Source of the DNA: Thalassospira sp. TSL5-1
Lineage (GTDB): Bacteria > Pseudomonadota > Alphaproteobacteria > Rhodospirillales > Thalassospiraceae
NCBI RefSeq assembly: GCF_001907695.1
Contig: NZ_KV880637.1
Location: 434,001 to 498,000, forward strand
Reading direction: 5' to 3'
DNA length: 64,000 nt
Shown here: one piece after another, positions 55,789 to 63,136 of the stretch
Layout: the number at the start of each line of letters is the position of its first letter
How positions within the stretch are numbered: position 1 is the first letter of the stretch
Made by a program: the position numbers and the translations under genes
The notes under the pieces: model-generated
Seen by the model: only the letters and a program-made list of their open reading frames with translations
The model's database searches: none
What the model was told of the DNA's origin: nothing

Positions 55789-57969
55789 ATGCGCGGTTTG
55801 CTGTCATTCGCCCCCAAATGGGGCAAAAACAAACCCGTTCGTATCTCCGGCGCATTGCTGGGGATGGGGGCGGTTTTGGCTTTGGCTTTGGCTTTGTGGG
55901 GGCTGGACCGCGCCTTTCCGCCCAACCTGTCGCGGTTGGACCATATTTCGGCAGTGGTGGAGGGGCGCAACGGGCAACCCTTGCGCATGTTCTCCACCGA
56001 AGGCGGGTTGTTGCGCCTGCAAACCCGTGTGGAGGGGGTGGATCCCAAATATCTGCGCTTTTTAAAAAGTTACGAGGATCGCCGGTTTGATCACCATTGG
56101 GGCGTGGACCCGGCGGCATTGCTGCGCGCAAGCTGGCAATGGCTGCGGGCCGGGCATATCGTTTCGGGCGGTTCCACCCTGACCATGCAGGTGGCACGGT
56201 TGTTGGAGCCGCGTGATCGCACCCTTGTTGCCAAGGGCATCGAGATTCTGCGCGCCCTGCAACTGGAATGGCATTATTCCAAAACCGATATTTTAAATAT
56301 GTATGTCACCCTGGCCCCGTTTGGCGGGCGCCTTGAAGGGGTGCGCAGTGCCGCCAATATTTATTTCCGCAAGGACCCGGCGCATCTTACCATTGCCGAG
56401 GCCGCGTTATTGACCGTTCTGCCGCAAACGCCCAGCACCCTGCGGCCAGACCGTTTTCCCACCCGCGCCGGTGCCGCCCGGCAAAAGGTGCTGGGGCGCC
56501 TGCTGGGCGAGCAGGTGATCACGCAGGCCGAATATGACGAAGCCAATGCCGAACCACTGCCCGACCGGCAGTTTCCCGTGCCGATGCTGGCGCCGCATCT
56601 GGCGGAACGGTTGGTGGCGTCCCATCCCGGCCAGCATCGTATTACCACCACCATCGAACCGTGGTTACAGGGCGATATTCAAAAGCTGGTGGAATATTAT
56701 GGCGGGCGGAACAGGTCACAACGCTCCGTGGCCCTGATGGTGGTGGAAAACAAAACCGGCAAGGTGCGGGTTCATTTGGGATCACGCGATTATCTTGACC
56801 GCACCAGCCACGGCTTTGTCGATATGACGCAGGCGGTGCGGTCGCCGGGATCCACGTTAAAACCGTTTATCTATGCCCTGTCATTTGATGCCCGGCAAAC
56901 CCACCCTCAAACGCTGATCTGGGACCGGGCCATTGCCGATGGCGGCTATCGACCGGCCAATTTTGATCATGGCGAGGCAGGCGAGGTCAGCATTGCCGAT
57001 GCCCTGCGCTTTAGCCTTAATATTCCGGCCGTCAAGGTGCTCGAACGCTTTGGACCCATCCGTTTTAGCGAAACCATGCGCCATAATGGCCTTGATTTAC
57101 GTCTGCCCCATGAAGGTGATGTGCCCAACCTTGCCATTGCCCTGGGTGGTACGGGCATTCGCCTCGATGAAATGACGCAGTTTTATCGCGGGCTGGCAAC
57201 GGATCGTAAAAACTGCCCTTTGACATATCTGCAAAATGCGCCAGCGCAGTCATGCGCCAGTCCGCAGGACATGTTTTCATCCCGGACACAAAACTGGATT
57301 ACGGGTATTTTGCAACATACCCCGCGCCCCGATGGCTACCGGGCACAGGCAGCATATAATGCCACCCGTAATGCCGCCCCCATCGCCTTTAAAACCGGCA
57401 CATCCTATGGCTATCGCGATGCCTGGGCCTTTGGCTACACGGCGGATTATACGGTCGGTGTCTGGGTCGGGCGGGCATCGGGCGAGCCGGTGAATGGTCA
57501 GACGGGGCTTAACAGTGCGGCCCCCCTGTTATTTTCCGTGTTTGAAAAACTGCCGCCCTTGTCGTACCCGGGGCAAAATACCAGCGCCAATGACTGGCAA
57601 AATCCCGCCCCCATTGGTCTTAAATATTTTGGTATCAAACAGGCCGATCCGGTTTTTCAGGCGGCAAATGCGCTTGATATTGAATACCCTGCCGATGACA
57701 GCATTTTCATGGCAAACAGCCTTGGCTTGCGTGGCCTTGTTTTGCGCGCCCGCAATGGTGAACGACCCCTGGTCTGGATGGTCAATGGCGTGCCGTTACC
57801 CTCCGACCCGTGGCAGCGCCATGTGCGCTGGCAACCCGACGGGCCGGGTTTTTATGACATTACGGTGCTCGATAAAAACGGCGTCGCCCGCCACCGCCAT
57901 GTCACCATCCGGGCTAACGCTCCCCTGCTGTCCCCAATCCATCCCGTTTCACTTTCCACCTCACGGTAA
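55789..57969 (+). CDS. pbpC: Penicillin-binding protein 1C
   Basis: 726 residues from ATG 55789; a TTG three codons upstream is possible. One N-terminal membrane helix (ALLGMGAVLALALALWGL) anchors it. The glycosyltransferase domain carries KSYEDRRFDHHWGVDPAALL and SGGSTLTMQVARLLEP. The transpeptidase domain has SPGSTLKPFIYAL (SxxK), RFSLNIPAV (SxN) and AFKTGTSYGYRDAW (KTG). A C-terminal BiPBP_C beta domain starts near ILDIEYPADDSIF (NALDIEYPADDSIF). Together with the preceding macroglobulin it forms the known a2m-pbpC defence/repair pair in the envelope. Confidence 0.94.
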   Translation: MRGLLSFAPKWGKNKPVRISGALLGMGAVLALALALWGLDRAFPPNLSRLDHISAVVEGRNGQPLRMFSTEGGLLRLQTRVEGVDPKYLRFLKSYEDRRFDHHWGVDPAALLRASWQWLRAGHIVSGGSTLTMQVARLLEPRDRTLVAKGIEILRALQLEWHYSKTDILNMYVTLAPFGGRLEGVRSAANIYFRKDPAHLTIAEAALLTVLPQTPSTLRPDRFPTRAGAARQKVLGRLLGEQVITQAEYDEANAEPLPDRQFPVPMLAPHLAERLVASHPGQHRITTTIEPWLQGDIQKLVEYYGGRNRSQRSVALMVVENKTGKVRVHLGSRDYLDRTSHGFVDMTQAVRSPGSTLKPFIYALSFDARQTHPQTLIWDRAIADGGYRPANFDHGEAGEVSIADALRFSLNIPAVKVLERFGPIRFSETMRHNGLDLRLPHEGDVPNLAIALGGTGIRLDEMTQFYRGLATDRKNCPLTYLQNAPAQSCASPQDMFSSRTQNWITGILQHTPRPDGYRAQAAYNATRNAAPIAFKTGTSYGYRDAWAFGYTADYTVGVWVGRASGEPVNGQTGLNSAAPLLFSVFEKLPPLSYPGQNTSANDWQNPAPIGLKYFGIKQADPVFQAANALDIEYPADDSIFMANSLGLRGLVLRARNGERPLVWMVNGVPLPSDPWQRHVRWQPDGPGFYDITVLDKNGVARHRHVTIRANAPLLSPIHPVSLSTSR

Positions 57970-58086
57970 AACTGACGGCCATGTGTCGTAAGTCGGCATG
58001 AAAATTGCCGGTTTCCACCGATCAAAAATGAGTCATTTTTGCAAAAAATCAGCGAAAAATCGGGCGAAAATGCTGGTTTTTGACTC

Positions 58087-58125
58087 AAAAAAATCCCGCA
58101 ACATACTGAATATGCTGCGGGATTT
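58087..58125 (-). terminator. Terminator at the left end of the CRISPR array
   Basis: A perfect 10-bp stem, AAATCCCGCA/TGCGGGATTT (58091-58100 and 58116-58125), followed on the minus strand by TTTTTTT (complement of 58087-58093). It lies 9 bp beyond the first repeat and would end right-to-left array transcripts. The flank 58115-58134 may also be the array leader. Confidence 0.8.
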
Positions 58126-58134
58126 GGTGTTCCT

Positions 58135-58367
58135 ATTGTAGCAGGTTCGATTTTAGAGGGTAGCTACAACTCGGCTGGCGCGGATTTCGTCGGCCACATA
58201 TTGTAGCAGGTTCGATTTTAGAGGGTAGCTACAACAACAACGCGCTTGATAACGAAACTTCACGCATTGTAGCAGGTTCGATTTTAGAGGGTAGCTACAA
58301 CAACTATTGGAGGACGAGGAAGAATGATCATATTGTAGCAGGTTCGATTTGACGGGCTATTGCAATC
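58135..58367 (-). CRISPR. Orphan CRISPR array, type II-C-like repeats (3 intact, 1 degenerate)
   Basis: Identical 36-bp repeats lie at 58135-58170, 58200-58235 and 58266-58301, separated by spacers of 29, 30 and 30 bp (58171-58199, 58236-58265, 58302-58331). Read on the minus strand each repeat starts GTTGTAGCTACC and ends CCTGCTACAAT. That is the GTTGTAGC..GCTACAAT form and 36-bp length of type II-C (Cas9) repeats. A fourth copy at 58332-58367 keeps only its last 19 bases intact. Every copy ends in TGCTACAAT, an extended -10 box, as in Neisseria arrays where each repeat is a promoter. No cas gene or tracrRNA is visible in the window. Confidence 0.9.
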
Positions 58368-58586
58368 ACCATCAATAAATGGATGGTTTCTGGCAATACC
58401 TTCCGCATAGCCAGCAGCGAGTTAAAAAGTATCACTCTCGCCATAGGCATATTGATTTTTGGGGCGCGCCAACGCCGATTCCAGCAGGGACGCATCACGT
58501 AAACCTTGTGAGCCACCCGCCAGATTTACCACCGTTTCATGAATATGTTCGACGTTCTGGCGCGACAACCATTTGGGATGACTCAC
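58368..58586 (-). pseudogene. Doc-type toxin remnant (stop codon and 3' truncation)
   Basis: A GTG at 58586 overlaps the antitoxin stop. Translation gives VSHPKWLSRQNVEHIHETVV..GLRDASLLESALARPKNQYA, then YGESDTF and a TAA at 58422-58424 (codon 55). The same frame continues LAAGYAEGIARNHPFIDG. This is the Doc/Fic death-on-curing pattern, where HPFxDGNKR is catalytic. Similarity stops exactly at 58368, where the degenerate CRISPR repeat begins, so the NKR part and the rest (about half of Doc) are missing. The toxin should be inactive. Confidence 0.85.
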
Positions 58587-58819
58587 CGTTTGGCCAATTC
58601 GACCAGAGTGTCTTTGTGGTGGTTTGCACGACGATGGACAAGATCCTGGAAATCATCATCCCGATGCTGATCCTTGCCTGTCAGCCGGTGGTATTCTTCC
58701 GCCGAGATCAGAACCAGATGGTCACGGTTTTGATTGGTGATAATGACGGGTTCACTGATCGCCGTATTGCTGAATGTGCTGATGTCTTTTTCAAATTCGG
58801 TGGCTGTAATCCGTGTCAT
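58583..58819 (-). CDS. Phd/YefM-family antitoxin
   Basis: 78 residues: MTRITATEFEKDISTFSNTA, then ISEPVIITNQNRDHLVLISA and EEYHRL, the Phd/YefM fold in which the N terminus binds DNA and the C terminus binds toxin. The C-terminal tail (DDFQDLVHRRANHHKDTLVE) is the toxin-binding half. The TGA overlaps the GTG of the doc remnant by four bases. The frame is intact although its toxin is broken. Its upstream region contains a solo CRISPR repeat at 58884. Confidence 0.88.
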   Translation of the reverse strand: MTRITATEFEKDISTFSNTAISEPVIITNQNRDHLVLISAEEYHRLTGKDQHRDDDFQDLVHRRANHHKDTLVELAKR

Positions 58820-58863
58820 GGCCGTGTCCCATTTCTTTAAATGCCGCAGAATGTCGAGAAATC

Positions 58864-58908
58864 CTGCGGGATTCGCTGTTCTAATTGTAGCAGGTTCGAT
58901 TTTAGAGG
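58864..58908 (-). repeat. Solo truncated CRISPR repeat with duplicated leader-like flank
   Basis: 58884-58908 is identical to the first 25 bases (plus strand) of the array repeat, then diverges. The 20 bases before it (58864-58883) match 16 of 20 bases flanking the first array repeat (58115-58134), both beginning CTGCGGGATT. A small stem CCGCAG/CTGCGG (58844-58849, 58864-58869) mirrors the hairpin beside the array. So a leader-repeat junction is present twice, on either side of the phd-doc remnant. Confidence 0.85.
58884..58892 (-). promoter_or_regulatory. Putative repeat-borne extended -10 promoter facing phd
   Basis: On the minus strand the solo repeat ends TGCTACAAT, an extended -10 element, 65 bp upstream of the phd start codon. 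Transcription would begin near 58877 and read through the small stem into phd. The motif is seen; promoter activity is inferred from type II-C arrays. Confidence 0.55.
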
Positions 58909-58957
58909 TGGTGATTATTTGGCAGCCAGAAAGTGGGGATGACAAGCCGAAATGAAC

Positions 58958-58986
58958 AAGGCGGGGTGCCTTGGCACGCCCGCCTT
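58958..58986 (-). terminator. Hairpin after the TRAP transporter operon
   Basis: Stem AAGGCGGGGTGCC/GGCACGCCCGCCTT with one mismatch, 25 bp past the dctM-like stop. The T-tract on the minus strand is poor (TGTTCATTT), so termination may be partial. Confidence 0.6.
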
Positions 58987-59010
58987 GGGTGTTGGTTTTG
59001 TGTGGCTGGT

Positions 59011-60321
59011 TTATCGCCCGGTAATGCCGGGGAAGATGATCAGGATGGCGACCGCCAGAATTTGCAGGCAAATAAAGGGTGCCAGGGAGCGGAAGATCGT
59101 GCCAAGTGATATATCGGGCGGGGCCACCGATTTAAGGTAGAAGGCCGCCGGGCCGAAGGGCGGCGAGAGGAAACTGACCTGCATGTTCATGGCAAACAGA
59201 ACGCCAAACCAGACCGGGTCAAAGCCAAGCTGTTTTACGATGGGAACAAAGATGGGCATGGTCAGAAGGGCAATGCCGACCCAGTCCAGGAACATGCCGA
59301 GGATAAACAGGATCAGCATCATCACCAGAATGACCACGGTGGGGTCATCGGAAATGCCGGTGATCATGCCTGAAACGAACTTGATGCCACCCATCAGGTT
59401 AAACACACCCACCAGGGCCGATGCGCCGATACCGATCCAGACGATCATGCCGCAGGTGGACAGGGTTTGCATTGCCGCGCCCTTGAGCATGGTGAGCGAA
59501 AATTCGCGCCGCAGGATGGTAGAGGCAATCACCCCGGCAACGCCAACAGCCGATGCCTCGGTCACAGAAGCGATCCCGCCATAAATGGAGCCCAGAACGC
59601 AAATCACGACGACGATGGGCAGGAACAGGCCCTTGAGCAGGCGGAGCTTTTCGGAGGTCGGGATTTTTTCGGTCTGTGGTGGCGGGGCGACATTATCGCC
59701 GAAATAGCAGCGAAACAGCACATAGGCGACATAAAAGCCCGCCAGCATGAAGCCGGGAATAAAGGCCGAGGTAAACAGATCACCGATCGAGACATTGGCC
59801 GTTAAGCCATAAATGATCAGAACAATCGAGGGCGGGACCATCGTACCGAGCGACCCACCGGCACAAACCACCCCAATGGCCAGTTTTTTGTCATAGCCCT
59901 GGCGCAGCATTTGTGGCAACGCCAGCAGGCCGAGCAGAACAATTTCGCCGCCGATAATGCCGCTCATGGCAGCCAGGATAACGGCAACAAAAATGGTTTG
60001 AACCGCAACGCCACCCTTGAGCCGCCCGCCAAACAGGCGCATTGCCTCGAACAAATCGCGCGCGATGCCAGACCGGTCCAGCAGGGCCGCCATCATGACG
60101 AACATGGGGACGGAGACAAAAACGAAGGAGGAAACAAACGAATAAACCCGGCTGGTGATGAGCTGTACCACCATCACATTGTCGAACCAGCCAAGGGTGA
60201 AAATCAGGGCGACCAGCAGGGTGACAAAGGCCAGCGGCATGCCGGTCAGCAAAAAGCCGATCAGCATGACAAACATCGCCAGCGTGCCGTATTCAATGCC
60301 CAGTGATTGCAGATGTAACAT
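59011..60321 (-). CDS. TRAP transporter large permease (DctM family)
   Basis: 436 residues from ATG 60321; the frame extends upstream into dctQ without a site. About twelve membrane helices with the DctM blocks FVFVSVPMFVMMAALLDRSG, FEAMRLFGGRLKGGVAVQTI, GIIGGEIVLLGLLALPQMLR and AGGSLGTMVPPSIVLIIYGL. It is the ion-coupled transport subunit, co-transcribed with the small permease, the receptor and gluconokinase. Confidence 0.93.
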   Translation of the reverse strand: MLHLQSLGIEYGTLAMFVMLIGFLLTGMPLAFVTLLVALIFTLGWFDNVMVVQLITSRVYSFVSSFVFVSVPMFVMMAALLDRSGIARDLFEAMRLFGGRLKGGVAVQTIFVAVILAAMSGIIGGEIVLLGLLALPQMLRQGYDKKLAIGVVCAGGSLGTMVPPSIVLIIYGLTANVSIGDLFTSAFIPGFMLAGFYVAYVLFRCYFGDNVAPPPQTEKIPTSEKLRLLKGLFLPIVVVICVLGSIYGGIASVTEASAVGVAGVIASTILRREFSLTMLKGAAMQTLSTCGMIVWIGIGASALVGVFNLMGGIKFVSGMITGISDDPTVVILVMMLILFILGMFLDWVGIALLTMPIFVPIVKQLGFDPVWFGVLFAMNMQVSFLSPPFGPAAFYLKSVAPPDISLGTIFRSLAPFICLQILAVAILIIFPGITGR

Positions 60322-60371
60322 GGGGTAATTTCCTGATGCGTCAAAGACGCAGGAGATGAAGCGGGAAACGA

Positions 60372-61001
60372 TCAGCGGCGCGCGGGCGCTTCGCTGGCGG
60401 AGATTTCGGGTTTTTGCCGGAAATAATTCCAGGCGAGGATCAGAAACTGCACCGTCAGTACAGCCATCACCACCAGCATGAAAATTTTGATGATGGCGGG
60501 GAAGGGCGGGTTCCAGGCGCTGCCGCTGGTTTCCAGGCGAATGTCGCCGGTAGGGGCAAAGGCAGCCTTTTTGACCATCAGCCAGGCGGCAAAACTGAAA
60601 AAACCGGTCGAAAGTGCGCAAATGAGCGAAATGATGATATTCAGCACGCGCCGCGCCCCCGGCCCGACCATGTCATAAATAATCACCACCCGGATATGCT
60701 GATTGCGCGAGGCGCAAAACAGACCGGCAAAGACAAAGCCCATTGCGCATAAAAACGTCGTCGTTTCATGGGCCCAGATGGTGGGGGCATCAAAAATATG
60801 CCGCATGCAGATTTCAAAAATCAGGGCAGCCATCGAACACAGAAAACCGACAGCGAAAATGATGCCCAACCGATTGACGATACGGCCCAAAAGGCCGGAT
60901 TCCGCCGGTAATACCGGGGCATTATCATCCATTAGTTCGGCCACGTTCCCTTCGGAGGTACCAAGCGGCAGCTCTGGGTCGTGATGAGGCGTGTGGGTCA
61001 T
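60372..61001 (-). CDS. TRAP transporter small permease (DctQ family)
   Basis: 209 residues with four membrane helices: GIIFAVGFLCSMAALIFEIC, WAHETTTFLCAMGFVFAGLF, VLNIIISLICALSTGFFSFA and a last one near FMLVVMAVLTVQFLILAW. The charged N-terminal 40 residues and the motif RHIFDAPTIWAHETTTFL are typical. It pairs with the large permease 50 bp downstream. Confidence 0.9.
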   Translation of the reverse strand: MTHTPHHDPELPLGTSEGNVAELMDDNAPVLPAESGLLGRIVNRLGIIFAVGFLCSMAALIFEICMRHIFDAPTIWAHETTTFLCAMGFVFAGLFCASRNQHIRVVIIYDMVGPGARRVLNIIISLICALSTGFFSFAAWLMVKKAAFAPTGDIRLETSGSAWNPPFPAIIKIFMLVVMAVLTVQFLILAWNYFRQKPEISASEAPARR

Positions 61002-61099
61002 GAAACCATTCCTTTAGCGGGGCACGCGCATGGCAAGGTGTTGCATTGACCGGGTATGACAGAAAGCGCACGTCGTTTACGCCGGTATCGCAATGCAAT

Positions 61100-61127
61100 A
61101 CCCCCGGTCATAGAATGGACCGGGGGT
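61100..61127 (-). terminator. Intercistronic hairpin after the TRAP receptor gene
   Basis: A perfect 10-bp stem, ACCCCCGGTC/GACCGGGGGT, with an 8-nt loop, 14 bp past the receptor stop and no T-tract. It resembles the hairpin after dppA and probably protects the receptor mRNA or attenuates read-through into the permeases. Confidence 0.7.
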
Positions 61128-61141
61128 GATAACAGGCTGAC

Positions 61142-62179
61142 TTATTGCAGCAGACCCTGGGATTTCAGGTATTTGGTCAGGGTGTCGTAAACTTCCTGGG
61201 CATTGTCCGAACGCTCGGCAACCTTTTTCCACTGTTTCATGGCAATGGCGCGGAACTTGGCGCGTTCTTCATCCGACCAGTTGGTGATTTCGATGTCGCC
61301 CTTTGCCATATCCTTGGCCACGGCTTCACGGTCCTTCATTTGTAGGCGGGCCACCAGGTCCTGGGACAGGTCACGCACCGAAACCGTCAGGATTTCCTGC
61401 AAATCCTTGGGCAGGGCATCCCATTTTTCCTTGTTCATCGATATTTCAACCAGCGGCATGGAATGGAAGCCCGGATAAACAGGGTGTTTGGCAATGTCAT
61501 TCAGGCCCATGGCCGAGTTTGTGGCATAAACCGTGGCATCCGCCGCATCGATAACCTTTTTGTCAAGCGATGTATAAACTTCGGATTGCGGAATATTCAC
61601 CGGGGCGGCACCGGCTGCGGCAAACACTTCCTGTACCATGCCTTCGGGCGCACGCACCTTAAGGCCCTTAAGGTCGGCAACACCATTTAGCGGGACGGAT
61701 GACACAAAGGCTTCAAGACCCGGCGTGACCGCACCGATAAAGTGCAGGCCATAGGGTTCTTCAAGTTTGTTCATCAATTCCTTGCCGCCCCCATAATTGA
61801 TGAAGCGGAACATTTGCTGCGGGTCGGACCAAGCACCAATCGGGTTGGCGATCAGGCTGAATGCCGGGTCCTTGCCGGAAAAATAGCTGACATCGGTGAT
61901 GTGCCCATCGAGGATGCCTGCGGCAATCGCATCCTGGGTTTCGGAATGTTCAACGATGGAGCCGACGGGCAGCAATTCGATCTTGATGCGGCCATTGGTC
62001 ATTTCCTCGACCCGTTTGGTCCATTCCTGATCGATTTCAAAGGTCGGCGTGCCGGAATTGTCGCTCGACTGGAATTTCCATTCATAGTCTGCTGCCTGAG
62101 CGCTGAGCGACGTTGTGGCAGCCAGAGCAACGGCAAAGGCCGCGCCAAGAAGTGTTTTGATCGGCGTATTCATGGTCAT
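61142..62179 (-). CDS. TRAP transporter substrate-binding protein (DctP family)
   Basis: 345 residues with a Sec signal peptide (MTMNTPIKTLLGAAFAVALA, cut after SAQA). The DctP fold shows ADYEWKFQSSDNSG, FEIDQEWTKRVEEMTNGRIK and DLKGLKVRAPEGMVQEVF, where Arg in KVRAP usually binds the substrate carboxylate. Context with gluconokinase and GntR-type operators suggests gluconate or a related sugar acid. Its start overlaps the end of gluconokinase by four bases. Confidence 0.92.
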   Translation of the reverse strand: MTMNTPIKTLLGAAFAVALAATTSLSAQAADYEWKFQSSDNSGTPTFEIDQEWTKRVEEMTNGRIKIELLPVGSIVEHSETQDAIAAGILDGHITDVSYFSGKDPAFSLIANPIGAWSDPQQMFRFINYGGGKELMNKLEEPYGLHFIGAVTPGLEAFVSSVPLNGVADLKGLKVRAPEGMVQEVFAAAGAAPVNIPQSEVYTSLDKKVIDAADATVYATNSAMGLNDIAKHPVYPGFHSMPLVEISMNKEKWDALPKDLQEILTVSVRDLSQDLVARLQMKDREAVAKDMAKGDIEITNWSDEERAKFRAIAMKQWKKVAERSDNAQEVYDTLTKYLKSQGLLQ

Positions 62180-62790
62180 CCTCCCTTGGATGTGGTTTTT
62201 TCATCGGCGGATACGGAAGGTTCCGTTCCGCTTTCTCGATCGTTACGTGCAGTCAGATCATCCAGCACCTGCCAGACGATGTCGTCTATCGGGGCCATAA
62301 TCGAAACAGTCAGCGGATCTTCGTCAGGCCCCAGGGGTTCAAGATCAGCAAGCTGGCTATCGAGCAGGGCGGCGGGCATGAAATGCCCGGCCCGGTTGTT
62401 CATCCGGTCCAAAATCAGGTCGCGCGGGCCATCGAGAAACACAAAAATCAGGTCGGCCCCCAAATGGTCGCGCAAATAATCGCGGTAGCGCCGCTTCAGC
62501 GCGGAGCAGGCAATAAAAATGGGCGGGGCTGACTGGCCCGCCGTGATGCCGCACGATGCCAGCTCATTGCGGGTGGCAATAGCGGCCTTGCACAGGGCGT
62601 CAAGCCAGGGCCAGCGCATGGCGTCATTCAGTGGCAGACCGCGCCGCATATGGTCGACATTCTCTGCCGGATGGTGGTCATCGGCATCAAGCCAGGCCCC
62701 TTTGGTGGCCGTGGCAAGGCGACGGGCGGTTTCGGTTTTACCCGAGCCGCTAACCCCCATGACAATGACGAATTTCGCAAGGCTGTTCAT
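62176..62790 (-). CDS. gntK: Gluconokinase
   Basis: 204 residues. P-loop VIVMGVSGSGKTETARRLAT, then FLDADDHHP-like WLDADDHHPAENVDHMRRGL, GMPLNDAMRWPWLDAL-type segment, CSALKRRYRDYLR and LDRMNNRAGHFMPAALLDSQ. All are family hallmarks. It phosphorylates gluconate to 6-phosphogluconate, feeding the Entner-Doudoroff or pentose phosphate route. First gene of the TRAP operon, with paired operators about 60-90 bp upstream. The C-terminal 25 residues are a charged extension. Confidence 0.93.
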   Translation of the reverse strand: MNSLAKFVIVMGVSGSGKTETARRLATATKGAWLDADDHHPAENVDHMRRGLPLNDAMRWPWLDALCKAAIATRNELASCGITAGQSAPPIFIACSALKRRYRDYLRDHLGADLIFVFLDGPRDLILDRMNNRAGHFMPAALLDSQLADLEPLGPDEDPLTVSIMAPIDDIVWQVLDDLTARNDRESGTEPSVSADEKTTSKGG

Positions 62791-63136
62791 TGGTAAAGAC
62801 TGTTTCCCCAGAGACCGAAAGGCGCGGATTTTTGGTTCCTGCCTGTTTTGTTAGCGCTAACATAATGATAGCGCTAACATTGAGTCAACAGATTTTCCCG
62901 TTGCAAATTTGCGAGCATTCTTCATTGCTGAAATCGGTAAATTAGAACAATTTAAATATTAGTGAGTTGTCATGAGCGACGAGTGATGCGAAAAACAGGA
63001 TACGCGTCACACCTATTGCGCGAAAGACATTATTGCGACTGTCAAAGCTGGAAACGGGAACCAGCCTTAATTGATTAACCCTTTGGGGAGAGGTCCCTTT
63101 AAAGGATTATTTGGAGATTTCTTCGGGAATAGCGCC
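62791..63136. other. 346-bp intergenic region between gntK and the SGNH hydrolase gene
   Basis: This contains the two operators at 62849-62880 and an AT-rich stretch at 62930-62970. I find no further gene; 62890-63136 has only short out-of-frame open stretches. Confidence 0.6.
62849..62880. promoter_or_regulatory. Two GntR (LacI-family)-type operators
   Basis: TGTTAGCGCTAACA (62849-62862) is a perfect 14-bp palindrome and TGATAGCGCTAACAT (62866-62880) a near-perfect second copy, centres 17 bp apart. The central CG-containing palindrome is the LacI-family type. Their position upstream of gntK, with a LacI/GntR gene starting at 63813, makes them probable gluconate-responsive operators. Confidence 0.8.

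Noticed and set aside
58135..58367. tRNA-like GGTTCGATT within each repeat
   Set aside because: It resembles a T-loop but no acceptor stem, anticodon arm or CCA context is present; it is part of the CRISPR repeat.
58379..58840. 153-codon plus-strand frame in the CRISPR/TA region
   Set aside because: Antisense to the phd antitoxin and the doc remnant, which have clear family motifs on the other strand.
58844..58908. Solo repeat as a tracrRNA anti-repeat
   Set aside because: The retained bases correspond to the crRNA-distal half of the repeat, not the half paired by tracrRNA, and the following hairpins lack the tracrRNA layout.
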